This document shows positions 7,134 to 14,326 of a stretch of DNA of 14,977 bases, piece by piece. Every line of letters starts with the position of its first letter. The first letter of the stretch is position 1. The notes beneath the pieces were generated by a model. That model made no database searches and was not told the DNA's origin. It was given only the letters and a program-made list of their open reading frames with translations. A program made the position numbers and the translations under genes. The stretch comes from Desulfobulbus sp. (GTDB lineage: Bacteria > Desulfobacterota > Desulfobulbia > Desulfobulbales > Desulfobulbaceae), in contig JAUVLX010000051.1 in the NCBI GenBank assembly GCA_030600525.1, positions 1 to 14,977 of the forward strand, given 5' to 3'.

Positions 7134-7688
7134 TTACATATTTTTTGAGGGAATGAAATTGGGCATGGTGTAGGCAGGATCGCTGTCAGAATAGCGGTCA
7201 GCGATGACCATCATCAGGGTTTCAAAGGTAAAGCCCCATACTAGCCCCTTGGATGCCGGAAGACAGGGGAAAAGTCGCTGTGGACAACGTGGACTCATCG
7301 GACGTTGAATGACGTTGGTGTCGTCAGCCGCGTATCCCAATTGCAGCCATTCATGGGCACTGATTTCTGTTTCCTGCAGTTTGATGGGGGGACGATAGGT
7401 AAGTTCAAAAAGATATGTTGTTACCGGGGTGGGGACTCCAAGGTGGTTGCCTGCCTTGCGCACTGGATACTGTTTGACAAAAGAATGGGAAGCCAATTCT
7501 ACGCCGCATTCTTCGTAGGTCTCTCGGAGACAGGTCTCGAGCAGGGAGCTGTCGGTTGTATCCCTTCGCCCTCCAGGAAAGGCATATTGTCCTGACCAAG
7601 GATCCTTGGGGTTGCTCGTTCGTTTGAGCACCAGGACTTGCGGCATCGGGTCAGTGGTAATAATGGTTGCTACGGCTGCTTCTCTCAA
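7134..7688 (-). CDS. NUDIX hydrolase, CoA pyrophosphatase-like
   Basis: A 184-residue NUDIX protein. The motif region is AFPGGRRD (36-43), then a helix and R-E-T-Y-E-E-C-G-V (55-63), giving the metal-binding glutamates of the NUDIX box. The W-S-G-Q-x-A-F-P-G-G lead-in and the D-x-x-D spacing before the REx(2)EE helix fit the CoA pyrophosphatase (NudL/Nudt7-like) subgroup, which hydrolyses CoA or acyl-CoA to 3',5'-ADP and phosphopantetheine derivatives. The expected upstream CoA motif is only partly matched, so substrate is uncertain. There is no ATG or GTG upstream before the in-frame stop; TTG 7688 (REAAVATIIT, aligning with the usual start of the fold) is the likely start, with AGG about 8 nt before it. 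It may be co-transcribed with the protease gene. The C-terminus after the LVWGFTFET helix is unremarkable. Confidence 0.85.
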   Translation of the reverse strand: MREAAVATIITTDPMPQVLVLKRTSNPKDPWSGQYAFPGGRRDTTDSSLLETCLRETYEECGVELASHSFVKQYPVRKAGNHLGVPTPVTTYLFELTYRPPIKLQETEISAHEWLQLGYAADDTNVIQRPMSPRCPQRLFPCLPASKGLVWGFTFETLMMVIADRYSDSDPAYTMPNFIPSKNM

Positions 7689-7733
7689 ATCAGAACCTAT
7701 GCGCCTTGCACAACAGCAATCTTTTAGAAAGGT

Positions 7734-7763
7734 ATTTTACGAATATATAATAAAGATATACAA
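7734..7763 (-). promoter_or_regulatory. Possible sigma-70-like promoter for the NUDIX gene
   Basis: On the minus strand TTGTAT (7758-7763) and TAAAAT (7734-7739) are 18 bp apart and end about 46 bp before the TTG start. The match to consensus is fair, but the surrounding DNA is so AT-rich that chance matches are common. Confidence 0.35.
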
Positions 7764-8000
7764 TGATACAGATTATGCAATCTTAAAAATTGATGCAGGT
7801 ATATTGTAAGCTTAATATCTATCTGAAAAGATAAGGGAATCATGACGTTGTTTCAGGCCTGTGCAATCAGGGGTGACAAACCGTTGGCATAGGTCTAATA
7901 TATCCATTATCTCCTTCGAGATTCCTTTCTTTTTTAATAATATATGTGTAGCACCAATAATAGATTTGTATCTGCAAGGATACCGTCTGCAATAATAGAA
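7764..8000. other. AT-rich intergenic region between NUDIX and SLC13 genes
   Basis: Within the 358-bp gap 7689-8046, this part has no gene I would defend. On the minus strand an open frame from an ATG at 8021 to a stop at 7812 (69 codons, with a C-R-R-Y-P-C motif) reads through it. It lacks a ribosome binding site, begins inside the inverted repeat at 8001-8027, uses many AT-rich codons and resembles nothing I know. A decayed gene or a lineage-specific small protein is possible. Confidence 0.4.
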
Positions 8001-8027
8001 CTGTTCATGTACAAAGTACATGAACAG
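8001..8027. repeat. Perfect 12-bp inverted repeat upstream of the SLC13 gene
   Basis: CTGTTCATGTAC (8001-8012) and GTACATGAACAG (8016-8027) are exact reverse complements separated by AAA. No T-tract follows on either strand, so it is not a standard terminator. It ends 7 bp before the GAGG ribosome binding site (8034-8037) of the SLC13 gene. It could be an operator for a dimeric regulator or an RNA hairpin affecting translation. Confidence 0.85.
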
Positions 8028-8046
8028 TAGGATGAGGATCACAATT

Positions 8047-9879
8047 ATGACCTTTGATATGATGATAGTTTTCGGCTTGTTAGGGTTGGCTGTAATTCTA
8101 TTTGTTTTTGACTTGTTGCGGGTCGATCTCGTCGGGATGTTGATGATGGTGTTGCTGCCGTTGACTGGCGTGGTCTCCCCTGAGGAAGCCGTTGCCGGAT
8201 TGAGTTCTAATGCGGTTGTTTCCATCATAGCGGTGATGATTCTCGGGGCAGGGTTAAACAAGACCGGCGTTATGAACAGTGTTGCTGCTTATATAATCAA
8301 GGTGGCAGGCCGGAGTGAAACCCGGATTATGCTCATTATTTCATCAACCGTATCGGTTATTTCAAGTTTTATGCAGAATATCGGTGCCGCTGCCCTGTTC
8401 CTGCCGGCCACAATGCGCATTTCCAGAGAGTTAAACATAGCTGCAAGTAAAATTTTGATGCCCATGGGGTTTGCCGCTATTACAGGAGGCTGTCTTACCC
8501 TGGTTGGCTCAAGTCCTCTGATCATGCTCAACGACCTTATGGGCGGCTGGTGGGCAAATAACAGTGATGCAGTCCATGGTGAGCCTTTTGTTCCCCTTGG
8601 ACTGCTTTCCGTCACCCCTATAGGGCTTGCTCTCTTGGCCGGTGTGCTCGCCTATTTTACATTTTTTGGGCGCAAACTGCTGCCAGACGATGCCTGTTCC
8701 CTTGATGAAGATTGTATGGATAAGAGGCTCGAAGAAATTTACGGGCATGACGTTGGGCACAGTTATGAAGTGCAGGTTCCGGTAACAGCAGCTTCTGCAA
8801 CCTTGGGCGAGCTAGAGTTGCGACCGCTTTATCATCTAACGGTCATCGGTATCGCCAAAGAAGGCGGGCGTGAGAAGGATCTGGCACCGATGCGGGATTC
8901 CCGCATTGACCCGGGGGACTCACTGTGGGTAATGAGTTCAAATCGCAATATAAGGGAGGCTGCCAAGGAACTTTCGTGGTCAATCAAAAGTGAGCACGAT
9001 ATTTTTTCCAAGGAAAATTCCATAGAAGAAAGCGGGGTTGTTGAAGGGGTGGTCATCCCTCAATCCAACCTGAGTAATCATAGCATGGAAGAATTGAGGT
9101 TCAGAGAGCTTTTTCACGTGAACCCGCTGGCAATCGTTCGTGGCGAAGAGCTGATAATGGAGGAGATCAATATAACCAAACTCAAACAGGGCGACACTAT
9201 TCTCCTCCAGGGGAAGTGGCCTCAGTTTCGTTTGCTGCAGCAAAAGATGGACGTTGTTTTTATTGAGGAAATTCGTGGTGAAGAATTAAAGCCGGATCGT
9301 ATTTGGTGTGCTGTATTTTTTCTTCTGCTTTCCCTGGTTTTGGCACTTGGGTTTAAGGTCAAGCTTTCCATAGCTCTGCTCACCGGGGCACTGGGAATGA
9401 TATTGACCCGTATTATCCCTGCGGACAGGGCGTATGAAGCGGTTGACTGGCGGACGGTATTTCTCCTGTCCGGTCTTATTCCGCTCGGTACAGCCTTCGA
9501 AAATACTGGTGCTGCAGCTTATTTAGCCAACACGCTCATGGATTCTATCGGGGTCCCTGGACCTTTACTGCTCATGCTTGTTATTTCTCTGCTCACTGCA
9601 TTTTTTTCTTTGGTGGCCTCAAATGTCGGTGCTGCTGTGTTGATGGTGCCGCTGGCAATGAATATGGCTGCTGGTATTGGTTCCAATCCGGTGGTGGCAG
9701 CAATGGTAGTGGGTCTTTCAGCTTCTAATACGTTTATACTGCCCACTCATCAGGTCAATGCTCTGATAATGCGTCCCGGAGGCTATAAAACAAAGGATTA
9801 TATGAAAACCGGTATCGGGGTTACTATAATGTATACCTTTATCCTTGTGGGCTGCCTGGGGCTTTTTTACACAATCTGA
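8047..9879 (+). CDS. SLC13/DASS-family permease with two TrkA-C (RCK-C) domains
   Basis: A 610-residue inner-membrane transporter counted from ATG 8047, which has GAGG about 9 nt upstream. ATG 8020 and 8032 are in frame but lie within or next to the inverted repeat and have poorer sites. Membrane segments occupy roughly residues 5-210 and 415-610, flanking a soluble insert. In the first half QNIGAAALFLP (about 110-120) and GGCLTLVGSSP (147-157) take the place of the helical-hairpin and GT(S)PN motifs of the family; the second half has SNVGAAVLMVP and SNTFILPTHQ. The insert contains two TrkA-C domains (about 240-310 and 325-400, each ending in a G-D-S/T-x-x-x-x strand). Related proteins carry dicarboxylates, citrate or sulfate, usually with Na+; the substrate here is not determinable. 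The C4-dicarboxylate genes nearby make an organic acid plausible, sulfate the main alternative. No terminator is evident after it. Confidence 0.9.
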   Translation: MTFDMMIVFGLLGLAVILFVFDLLRVDLVGMLMMVLLPLTGVVSPEEAVAGLSSNAVVSIIAVMILGAGLNKTGVMNSVAAYIIKVAGRSETRIMLIISSTVSVISSFMQNIGAAALFLPATMRISRELNIAASKILMPMGFAAITGGCLTLVGSSPLIMLNDLMGGWWANNSDAVHGEPFVPLGLLSVTPIGLALLAGVLAYFTFFGRKLLPDDACSLDEDCMDKRLEEIYGHDVGHSYEVQVPVTAASATLGELELRPLYHLTVIGIAKEGGREKDLAPMRDSRIDPGDSLWVMSSNRNIREAAKELSWSIKSEHDIFSKENSIEESGVVEGVVIPQSNLSNHSMEELRFRELFHVNPLAIVRGEELIMEEINITKLKQGDTILLQGKWPQFRLLQQKMDVVFIEEIRGEELKPDRIWCAVFFLLLSLVLALGFKVKLSIALLTGALGMILTRIIPADRAYEAVDWRTVFLLSGLIPLGTAFENTGAAAYLANTLMDSIGVPGPLLLMLVISLLTAFFSLVASNVGAAVLMVPLAMNMAAGIGSNPVVAAMVVGLSASNTFILPTHQVNALIMRPGGYKTKDYMKTGIGVTIMYTFILVGCLGLFYTI

Positions 9880-9898
9880 AGTGAAGTGAGGGGAGAGA

Positions 9899-9994
9899 AT
9901 GAAACTAAATAATAGATCACCCCAGGTTCTACCAAGAGTTTGTCAGATTTTGCTGGCCGTACAGCTTGATTTTTTCGTATCAACAAATGCTTAA
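9899..9994 (+). CDS. Possible 31-residue small ORF upstream of gpmI
   Basis: ATG 9899 is preceded by GAGGGGAG (9888-9895), a better ribosome binding site than that of gpmI itself. The frame encodes 31 residues, basic at the start (MKLNNR) with a mildly hydrophobic middle, and stops 21 bp before the gpmI ATG. I recognise no family. It could be a leader peptide or chance; the strong binding site is the only positive evidence. Confidence 0.25.
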   Translation: MKLNNRSPQVLPRVCQILLAVQLDFFVSTNA

Positions 9995-10015
9995 ATAAAA
10001 GGATGCTTACAACCA

Positions 10016-11650
10016 ATGAGTCAGTTTCAATTATCACCTCTTGCCGGGTATGAACCATTTGACGGGCCAGTCGTTACTATTATCCTAGATGGCGTGGGGC
10101 TTGGCCCTCAGGATGCCAGTGATGGTGTGCATGTTTCCTACACCCCGGTCTTGGACGAAGTTTTGCAGACCCCGCTGGCAACCCGTCTGAAAGCACATGG
10201 TTTGGCGGTTGGGTTGCCCAGTGATGATGATATGGGAAATTCAGAGGTCGGACACAACGCCTTGGGGGCTGGACGCATCTTTTCCCAGGGAGCAAAGTTG
10301 GTTAACGAGGCACTCAATACCGGTACGGCCTTTCAGGGGAAGACGTGGTCCAAGGTCATTGCCCGTGCAAAAAACGGAGGGACGCTTCACCTGATAGGCA
10401 TGATTTCTGACGGTAACGTGCACAGTCATATTGACCAGTTGTTCACTCTGTTGGAAGAGTGTTCCCGTGACGCAATTAAACAAGTCAGGGTGCATGGCCT
10501 GCTCGATGGTCGGGATGTGGCGCCAAAAAGCGGGTTGGAATATTTCGGTGCGTTGGAGGAAAAGCTTGAGCAGCTTTCTGCAGCAGGTGAACGGGATTAC
10601 CGCATTGCTTCCGGGGGCGGGCGGATGGTGACTACTATGGATCGGTATAATGCGGACTGGCAGGTGGTTGAGAAGGGCTGGAAAGCTCATGTGCTCGGTC
10701 AGGGGCGTCATTTTTCCTCAGCTACCGAAGCAATAGAGACGTATTACCGTGAAGATCCTACCATGACCGATCAGTACATGGACAGCTTTGTGGTCGTGGA
10801 GGATGGCAGCCCTGTCGGAACCATTGAGGACGGGGATGCTGTTATATTATTTAATTTTCGCGGTGATCGGGCCATTGAAATATCGAGAGCATTTGATGAA
10901 CCCGAGTTTGTAGCCTTTGATCGCCAGCGTTATCCTGATGTGTATTATGCAGGCATAATGCAGTATGACGGAGATGCCAAAATACCAAAGAATTACTTGG
11001 TAGAGCCCCCAGCGATAGACAAGACTCTTGGTCAGTATTTTTGCAATAATAATATTACCTCTTATGCTATTTCAGAAACACAGAAATTTGGTCATGTGAC
11101 CTTTTTCTGGAATGGCAATCGATCTGGCTATATAGATCAGGAGCTTGAAAAATATGTCGAAATTCCGTCGGATAAAATTACATTTGATCTGCGACCTTGG
11201 ATGAAAGCAGAAGAGATTACCGGCGAGGTTATTGGTGCGGTGAAGAGTAAAAAATATAAATTTATCCGCCTTAATTATCCCAACGGCGATATGGTCGGTC
11301 ATACCGGTGTTGAAGGTGCTGTACGAATAGCGGTGGAAACCGTGGACCTTTGTCTGGGGCGTTTACTTACTGCCATAGAGGCTGCAGGCGGGATTGCAGT
11401 AATAACTGCTGACCATGGTAATGCCGATTGCATGTGGACCAAAAAAAACGGCGAACATTTGCCTATGGTTGCCCACACCAGGAATCCGGTCCCTTTTGTT
11501 ATTGTTGATTATAATCAGGCAAATCGGTTCATTTTGGCAGGGGTAAAAACGGCTGGGTTGGCTAATGTTGCTGCTACACTTTGCAATCTGCTGGGCTATG
11601 AAGCCCCGGCTGACTATGAACCCTCTCTGATTACCTTGACTGCAAAATAA
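10016..11650 (+). CDS. gpmI: 2,3-bisphosphoglycerate-independent phosphoglycerate mutase, plant-type
   Basis: A 544-residue cofactor-independent phosphoglycerate mutase, interconverting 3- and 2-phosphoglycerate in glycolysis/gluconeogenesis with two metal ions, probably Mn2+. Alkaline-phosphatase-fold residues are present: Asp25 in ILDGVGLG, the catalytic Ser76 in GNSEVGH, SDGNVHSHID (131-140), LLDGRDV, GGGRMVTTMDRY, FNFRGDRA, N-x-P-N-G-D-M-V-G-H-T-G and VITADHGNAD near the C-terminus. HVTFFWNGNRSGY (about 359-371), VEIPSD, and NGDMVGHTG in place of the usual bacterial N-x-D-M-V-G-H-T-G context are features of the plant/trypanosomatid iPGM branch rather than the E. coli/Bacillus GpmI. Length (about 545-560 in that branch) agrees. 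ATG 10016 has AAAGGA about 12 nt upstream. It is probably transcribed alone or with the SLC13 gene, and a strong terminator hairpin follows. Confidence 0.95.
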   Translation: MSQFQLSPLAGYEPFDGPVVTIILDGVGLGPQDASDGVHVSYTPVLDEVLQTPLATRLKAHGLAVGLPSDDDMGNSEVGHNALGAGRIFSQGAKLVNEALNTGTAFQGKTWSKVIARAKNGGTLHLIGMISDGNVHSHIDQLFTLLEECSRDAIKQVRVHGLLDGRDVAPKSGLEYFGALEEKLEQLSAAGERDYRIASGGGRMVTTMDRYNADWQVVEKGWKAHVLGQGRHFSSATEAIETYYREDPTMTDQYMDSFVVVEDGSPVGTIEDGDAVILFNFRGDRAIEISRAFDEPEFVAFDRQRYPDVYYAGIMQYDGDAKIPKNYLVEPPAIDKTLGQYFCNNNITSYAISETQKFGHVTFFWNGNRSGYIDQELEKYVEIPSDKITFDLRPWMKAEEITGEVIGAVKSKKYKFIRLNYPNGDMVGHTGVEGAVRIAVETVDLCLGRLLTAIEAAGGIAVITADHGNADCMWTKKNGEHLPMVAHTRNPVPFVIVDYNQANRFILAGVKTAGLANVAATLCNLLGYEAPADYEPSLITLTAK

Positions 11651-11745
11651 GTGCTTCTATGCAGGGCATTTGTCACTGCAGTCTGAAGGTTAGCTGGCAT
11701 TTTAACCGATCGGTGTACTTTCCCAGAGGTGCCGGTTTTATCTGT

Positions 11746-11786
11746 GGATGGTGGGGCTGTCAGCCCCGCCATCCTGTTGTATTCTT
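11746..11786 (+). terminator. Terminator hairpin downstream of gpmI
   Basis: A 13-bp stem, GGATGGTGGGGCT (11746-11758) with AGCCCCGCCATCC (11762-11774), is interrupted only by one G-U pair and closed by a 3-nt loop. It is followed by the moderately T-rich TGTTGTATTCTT. It lies 95 bp past the gpmI stop. The stem is very stable; the T-tract is imperfect. Confidence 0.75.
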
Positions 11787-12017
11787 GAAACTCCCCTTCC
11801 TCTTTGTCATCCTGTAATTTAGAAAACTGATTGCCACGGATCAGCCGTTAGTAACGGTTCGTTTTAGTGAGTTTATTATTTGTACACTAGAGCCCTGGAA
11901 CCCCTTGGCACGTTGTGAGAAAATGTTTACATATCTATCAGATATATTTTGTTTTTTTGTAAAGTCTTTGTACTCTGGATGTCTATAGCAGATCGAATTA
12001 TATCTTGAGGTAATACA
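11787..12017. other. Intergenic region with two small palindromes
   Basis: This is the remainder of the 367-bp gap 11651-12017. No gene is seen. It holds a palindrome CCGTTA-G-TAACGG (11845-11857) and an inverted repeat ATATCT-ATC-AGATAT (11931-11945). The latter lies about 70 bp before the small gene at 12018 and could be an operator, but such AT-rich repeats are common by chance. The promoter for the 12018 gene is expected here; I could not pick one with confidence. Confidence 0.4.
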
Positions 12018-12272
12018 ATGTATGATGTCAATGCTGGTGATGTATTATGCCGGGTGGACACATATGAGCTCTATCGCTCAGATGGAACACTGACCATTAA
12101 GGTGCAGGAGGTGTTGACCGAGAGTGTCTACAAGTTCAGGGCAATCCCCTGTTTGCAGCTTGTTGAATCTCCTGAGCAGTACCAGGGAACAGGAGGCACC
12201 GGTGAGGAGGCCCTCAATGACTGTTTGGTAAAAATTAAACATGTGCGTTTGGTGGAAGGGGTGTTTGCCTGA
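12018..12272 (+). CDS. Small hypothetical protein (84 residues)
   Basis: An 84-residue soluble protein with no signal peptide or membrane segment. I do not recognise it. The sequence alternates charged and hydrophobic residues as in a small alpha/beta fold: strands around D-V-L-C-R-V-D-T-Y-E-L-Y and L-T-I-K-V-Q-E-V-L, a G-T-G-G-T-G-turn (about 57-62), and a final helix E-E-A-L-N-D-C-L-V-K-I. Two other cysteines are at about 11 and 45. ATG 12018 has a good GAGGT site (12007-12011) with 6-nt spacing, which supports a real gene. It is on the same strand as the secreted protein, dcuA and aspA that follow, but a 142-bp gap with a hairpin separates it from them. Confidence 0.6.
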   Translation: MYDVNAGDVLCRVDTYELYRSDGTLTIKVQEVLTESVYKFRAIPCLQLVESPEQYQGTGGTGEEALNDCLVKIKHVRLVEGVFA

Positions 12273-12319
12273 TCGCTTAATATTGATGGTGGCCGAAACG
12301 TGCGGGGGCTTAAGAGTGA

Positions 12320-12357
12320 ACTTTTTTCGAGTCCATCAAGTAGGGATGGGAAAAAGT
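12320..12357 (+). promoter_or_regulatory. Structured RNA hairpin candidate between two small genes
   Basis: Two nested stems are visible: ACTTTTT (12320-12326) with AAAAAGT (12351-12357), and inside it CCATC (12333-12337) with GATGG (12345-12349). A 6-nt asymmetric bulge and a 7-nt loop complete it. No T-tract follows, so it is not a plain terminator. It lies in the leader of the secreted-protein gene. It does not match a riboswitch I know. Confidence 0.35.
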
Positions 12358-12414
12358 CGTTGAAAGAGGGACAAAAACAAATTCTTAGGTATTTAACTTT
12401 GACGGGGGATCAGG

Positions 12415-12924
12415 ATGGAGGTGAAAGTGCAACAATCGATGATGTTAATTTGTTTCAGTCTTTTGTTTTTTTTCGTGCCCATTGAAAGCTATGCAGCGCA
12501 ACCTGAAAGGGCTTTCAGCGGTACCTGGAGTGCTAACGGAACCAAGGAAGTTCTGTCTTTTGGAAAAGACAGGGAGGCCGCGCTTTTCAAGCTGGCAGGC
12601 CTTGTGCACCTCAAGGATGGCATCGGTGCTCAAACGGATTACTGGTCAAAGTGTATCGGGCTTGGTGATACCCAAACCGGGAGTGATATACGATGCGTCT
12701 GGAGAAGCCTCAGTGGGCAGGAAATGTATGTTTTACTCCAGGCGAAACAGATGGGCGAGGGAACGCAGGTTACCGGTGAGATCGTCGGCGGCACAGGAGC
12801 TTTAACAGGGATACAGGGAAGCCTTGAGTTTGAATGGTCCACTTTGTCACTAGAAAAAACAGATAAGGTTATTACCGTGGGAGGATATGCCAAAGGCCTG
12901 AAAGGCACCTATACCATACCCTGA
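12415..12924 (+). CDS. Secreted or periplasmic hypothetical protein
   Basis: A 169-residue protein with a clear signal peptide: a short polar N-region, a hydrophobic core at about 9-21, and cleavage near residues 27-29 (SYAAQ). The mature part is about 140 residues, rich in Gly and beta-type patterns (GTWSANGTKEVLSFG, GEIVGGTGALTGIQG, E-F-E-W), suggesting a small beta-barrel. Two cysteines (C80 and C94) in SKCIGLGD and IRCVWRS could form a disulfide after export. I do not recognise a named family and assign no function. ATG 12415 has GGGGGA (12404-12409) upstream; ATG 12439 and 12442 are alternatives just before the hydrophobic core. The dcuA gene starts 66 bp later on the same strand, so they may be co-transcribed. 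Confidence 0.65.
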   Translation: MEVKVQQSMMLICFSLLFFFVPIESYAAQPERAFSGTWSANGTKEVLSFGKDREAALFKLAGLVHLKDGIGAQTDYWSKCIGLGDTQTGSDIRCVWRSLSGQEMYVLLQAKQMGEGTQVTGEIVGGTGALTGIQGSLEFEWSTLSLEKTDKVITVGGYAKGLKGTYTIP

Positions 12925-12990
12925 GCAACAATGTGTCAATGAATATTCATATGCTTTCGCTTTACTAAACGTGAGGAAGGAGGAGGATTT

Positions 12991-14298
12991 ATGTGGGTGC
13001 TTGAACTGTTGGTTGTGTTGGTATTTATCTGGCTAGGAGCTCGGCTGGGCAGCATTGGTATTGGTTTTGCTGGCGGATTTGGCGTACTTGTCCTGGGGTT
13101 TGTGTTTGGGCTTGAGCCTGGCAGTATCCCGACCGATGTTATTCTGATCATAATGGGGGTAATTGCAGCAATTGCAGCCATGCAGGAGGCAGGTGGCCTC
13201 GATTATTTGGTGCATATTGCGGAAAAGGTGCTCAAAAGTAATCCAAAATACATTACTTTCCTTGCTCCGCTTGTCACATATGTGATGACTTTGTTTGCTG
13301 GCACCGGACATACTGCTTTTTCCACTCTTCCTGTGATCGCTGAGGTTGCCAAACGTGAAGGCATTCGCCCGTCCCGACCACTGGCTATTGCTACTGTCGC
13401 TTCCCAGATTGCCATTACCGCCTCTCCCATTTCTGCAGCAGTAGTATTCTTTTCCTCCGAATTGGAGAAGGTCGGAGTCGACTATGTGCAGCTGTTGATG
13501 ATTTCTATTCCTTCCAGTTTCCTCGCGGTTATGATGGCTGCAGTGTTTACCAATTTTATGGGTAAGGATCTCAAGGATGACCCTGTGTATCAGGATCGGT
13601 TGGCCAAGGGTTTGGTCAAGGAAGCCACCGCGACTGATTCAGAAAAGGTAATAGCGCCTGAAGCAAAACGGTCCGTTCTTATTTTTGGGGTCGCTCTTGC
13701 CTGTGTGGTTTTTTACGCGACTGCCATTAGCTCAACGGTTGGTCTTATCAAAGAACCCGTTCTTGCACGGGATCATGCAATCATTACCTTTATGCTTGCC
13801 GCAGCCACCCTTATCACCATGTTTTGCAAGGTGGAGGCGAAAAATATTCTCAATGCTTCGACCTTTAAATCAGGGATGAGTGCCTGTATCTGTGTGCTTG
13901 GTGTCGCCTGGTTGGGAACTACCTTTGTCGCTGCCCATCTGGATGAGATCAATGTGTTTGCTGCAACTCTTCTTGAGTCTAAACCTTGGCTGCTGGCAGT
14001 AGTCCTCTTTTTTGCAGCCATGCTCCTCTATTCCCAAGCTGCAACTACCAGGGCATTGATGCCGGCAGCACTTGCACTCGGTGTCAGTCCGCTGGCAGCG
14101 ATAGCATCTTTTGCCGCAGTTAGCGCCCTGTTCGTGCTGCCAACGTATCCAACTTTACTGGCAGCAGTAGAGTTTGATGATACCGGCTCCACTAGGATCG
14201 GTAGGTATGTTTTTGACCATCCCTTTCTTCTCCCAGGAACGTTAACAATCATTTTTGCGGTGTGCTTAGGGTTTGTGTTTGGCAGCATTATTTTATAA
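12991..14298 (+). CDS. dcuA: Anaerobic C4-dicarboxylate transporter, DcuA type
   Basis: A 435-residue inner-membrane carrier of the Dcu family, nearly the length of E. coli DcuA (433), with about ten hydrophobic segments. It follows E. coli DcuA closely: LGARLGSIGIGFAGGFGVL near the N-terminus, I-M-G-V-I-A-A-I-A-A-M-Q-E-A-G-G-L-D-Y-L-V, NPKYITFLAP, TLPVIAEVAKREGIRP, ASQIAITASPISAAVV, FKSGMSACICVLGVAWLG, LLYSQAATTRALMPAALAL and LPTYPTLLAAV. Such carriers exchange or take up aspartate, fumarate, malate and succinate under anaerobic conditions. The start has an excellent AAGGAGG (12977-12983) 7 nt upstream. The aspartase fusion gene follows after 28 bp; the aspA-dcuA pairing is known from E. coli in the opposite gene order. 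One local difference is GTGHTAFSTLP where E. coli DcuA has GTGNISLATLP. Confidence 0.95.
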   Translation: MWVLELLVVLVFIWLGARLGSIGIGFAGGFGVLVLGFVFGLEPGSIPTDVILIIMGVIAAIAAMQEAGGLDYLVHIAEKVLKSNPKYITFLAPLVTYVMTLFAGTGHTAFSTLPVIAEVAKREGIRPSRPLAIATVASQIAITASPISAAVVFFSSELEKVGVDYVQLLMISIPSSFLAVMMAAVFTNFMGKDLKDDPVYQDRLAKGLVKEATATDSEKVIAPEAKRSVLIFGVALACVVFYATAISSTVGLIKEPVLARDHAIITFMLAAATLITMFCKVEAKNILNASTFKSGMSACICVLGVAWLGTTFVAAHLDEINVFAATLLESKPWLLAVVLFFAAMLLYSQAATTRALMPAALALGVSPLAAIASFAAVSALFVLPTYPTLLAAVEFDDTGSTRIGRYVFDHPFLLPGTLTIIFAVCLGFVFGSIIL

Positions 14299-14326
14299 TC
14301 CTCATTTTCATCGAAAGGAGTATCCC

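Noticed and set aside
7812..8261. 149-codon minus-strand frame spanning the intergenic region and the start of the SLC13 gene
   Set aside because: More than half is antisense to a real transporter. The intergenic part (from ATG 8021) has no binding site and starts inside the inverted repeat, so I kept it only as a note on the intergenic entry.
10241..10711. 156-codon minus-strand frame inside gpmI
   Set aside because: Antisense to conserved iPGM motifs.
11845..11857. CCGTTA-G-TAACGG as a second terminator after gpmI
   Set aside because: A one-base loop cannot form; the 4-bp version of the stem is too weak and the strong hairpin at 11746-11774 already serves.
12300..12485. 61-codon plus-strand frame between the two small genes
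   Set aside because: It overlaps the start and signal peptide of the secreted-protein gene in another frame and has no clear binding site.
12482..12805. 107-codon plus-strand frame inside the secreted-protein gene
   Set aside because: The frame at 12415-12924 has a signal peptide and sensible mature protein; this one is an Arg/Ser-rich shadow.
12940..12949. 10-bp palindrome TGAATATTCA upstream of dcuA
   Set aside because: Too short and AT-rich to stand out, and it does not match an FNR or CRP site.
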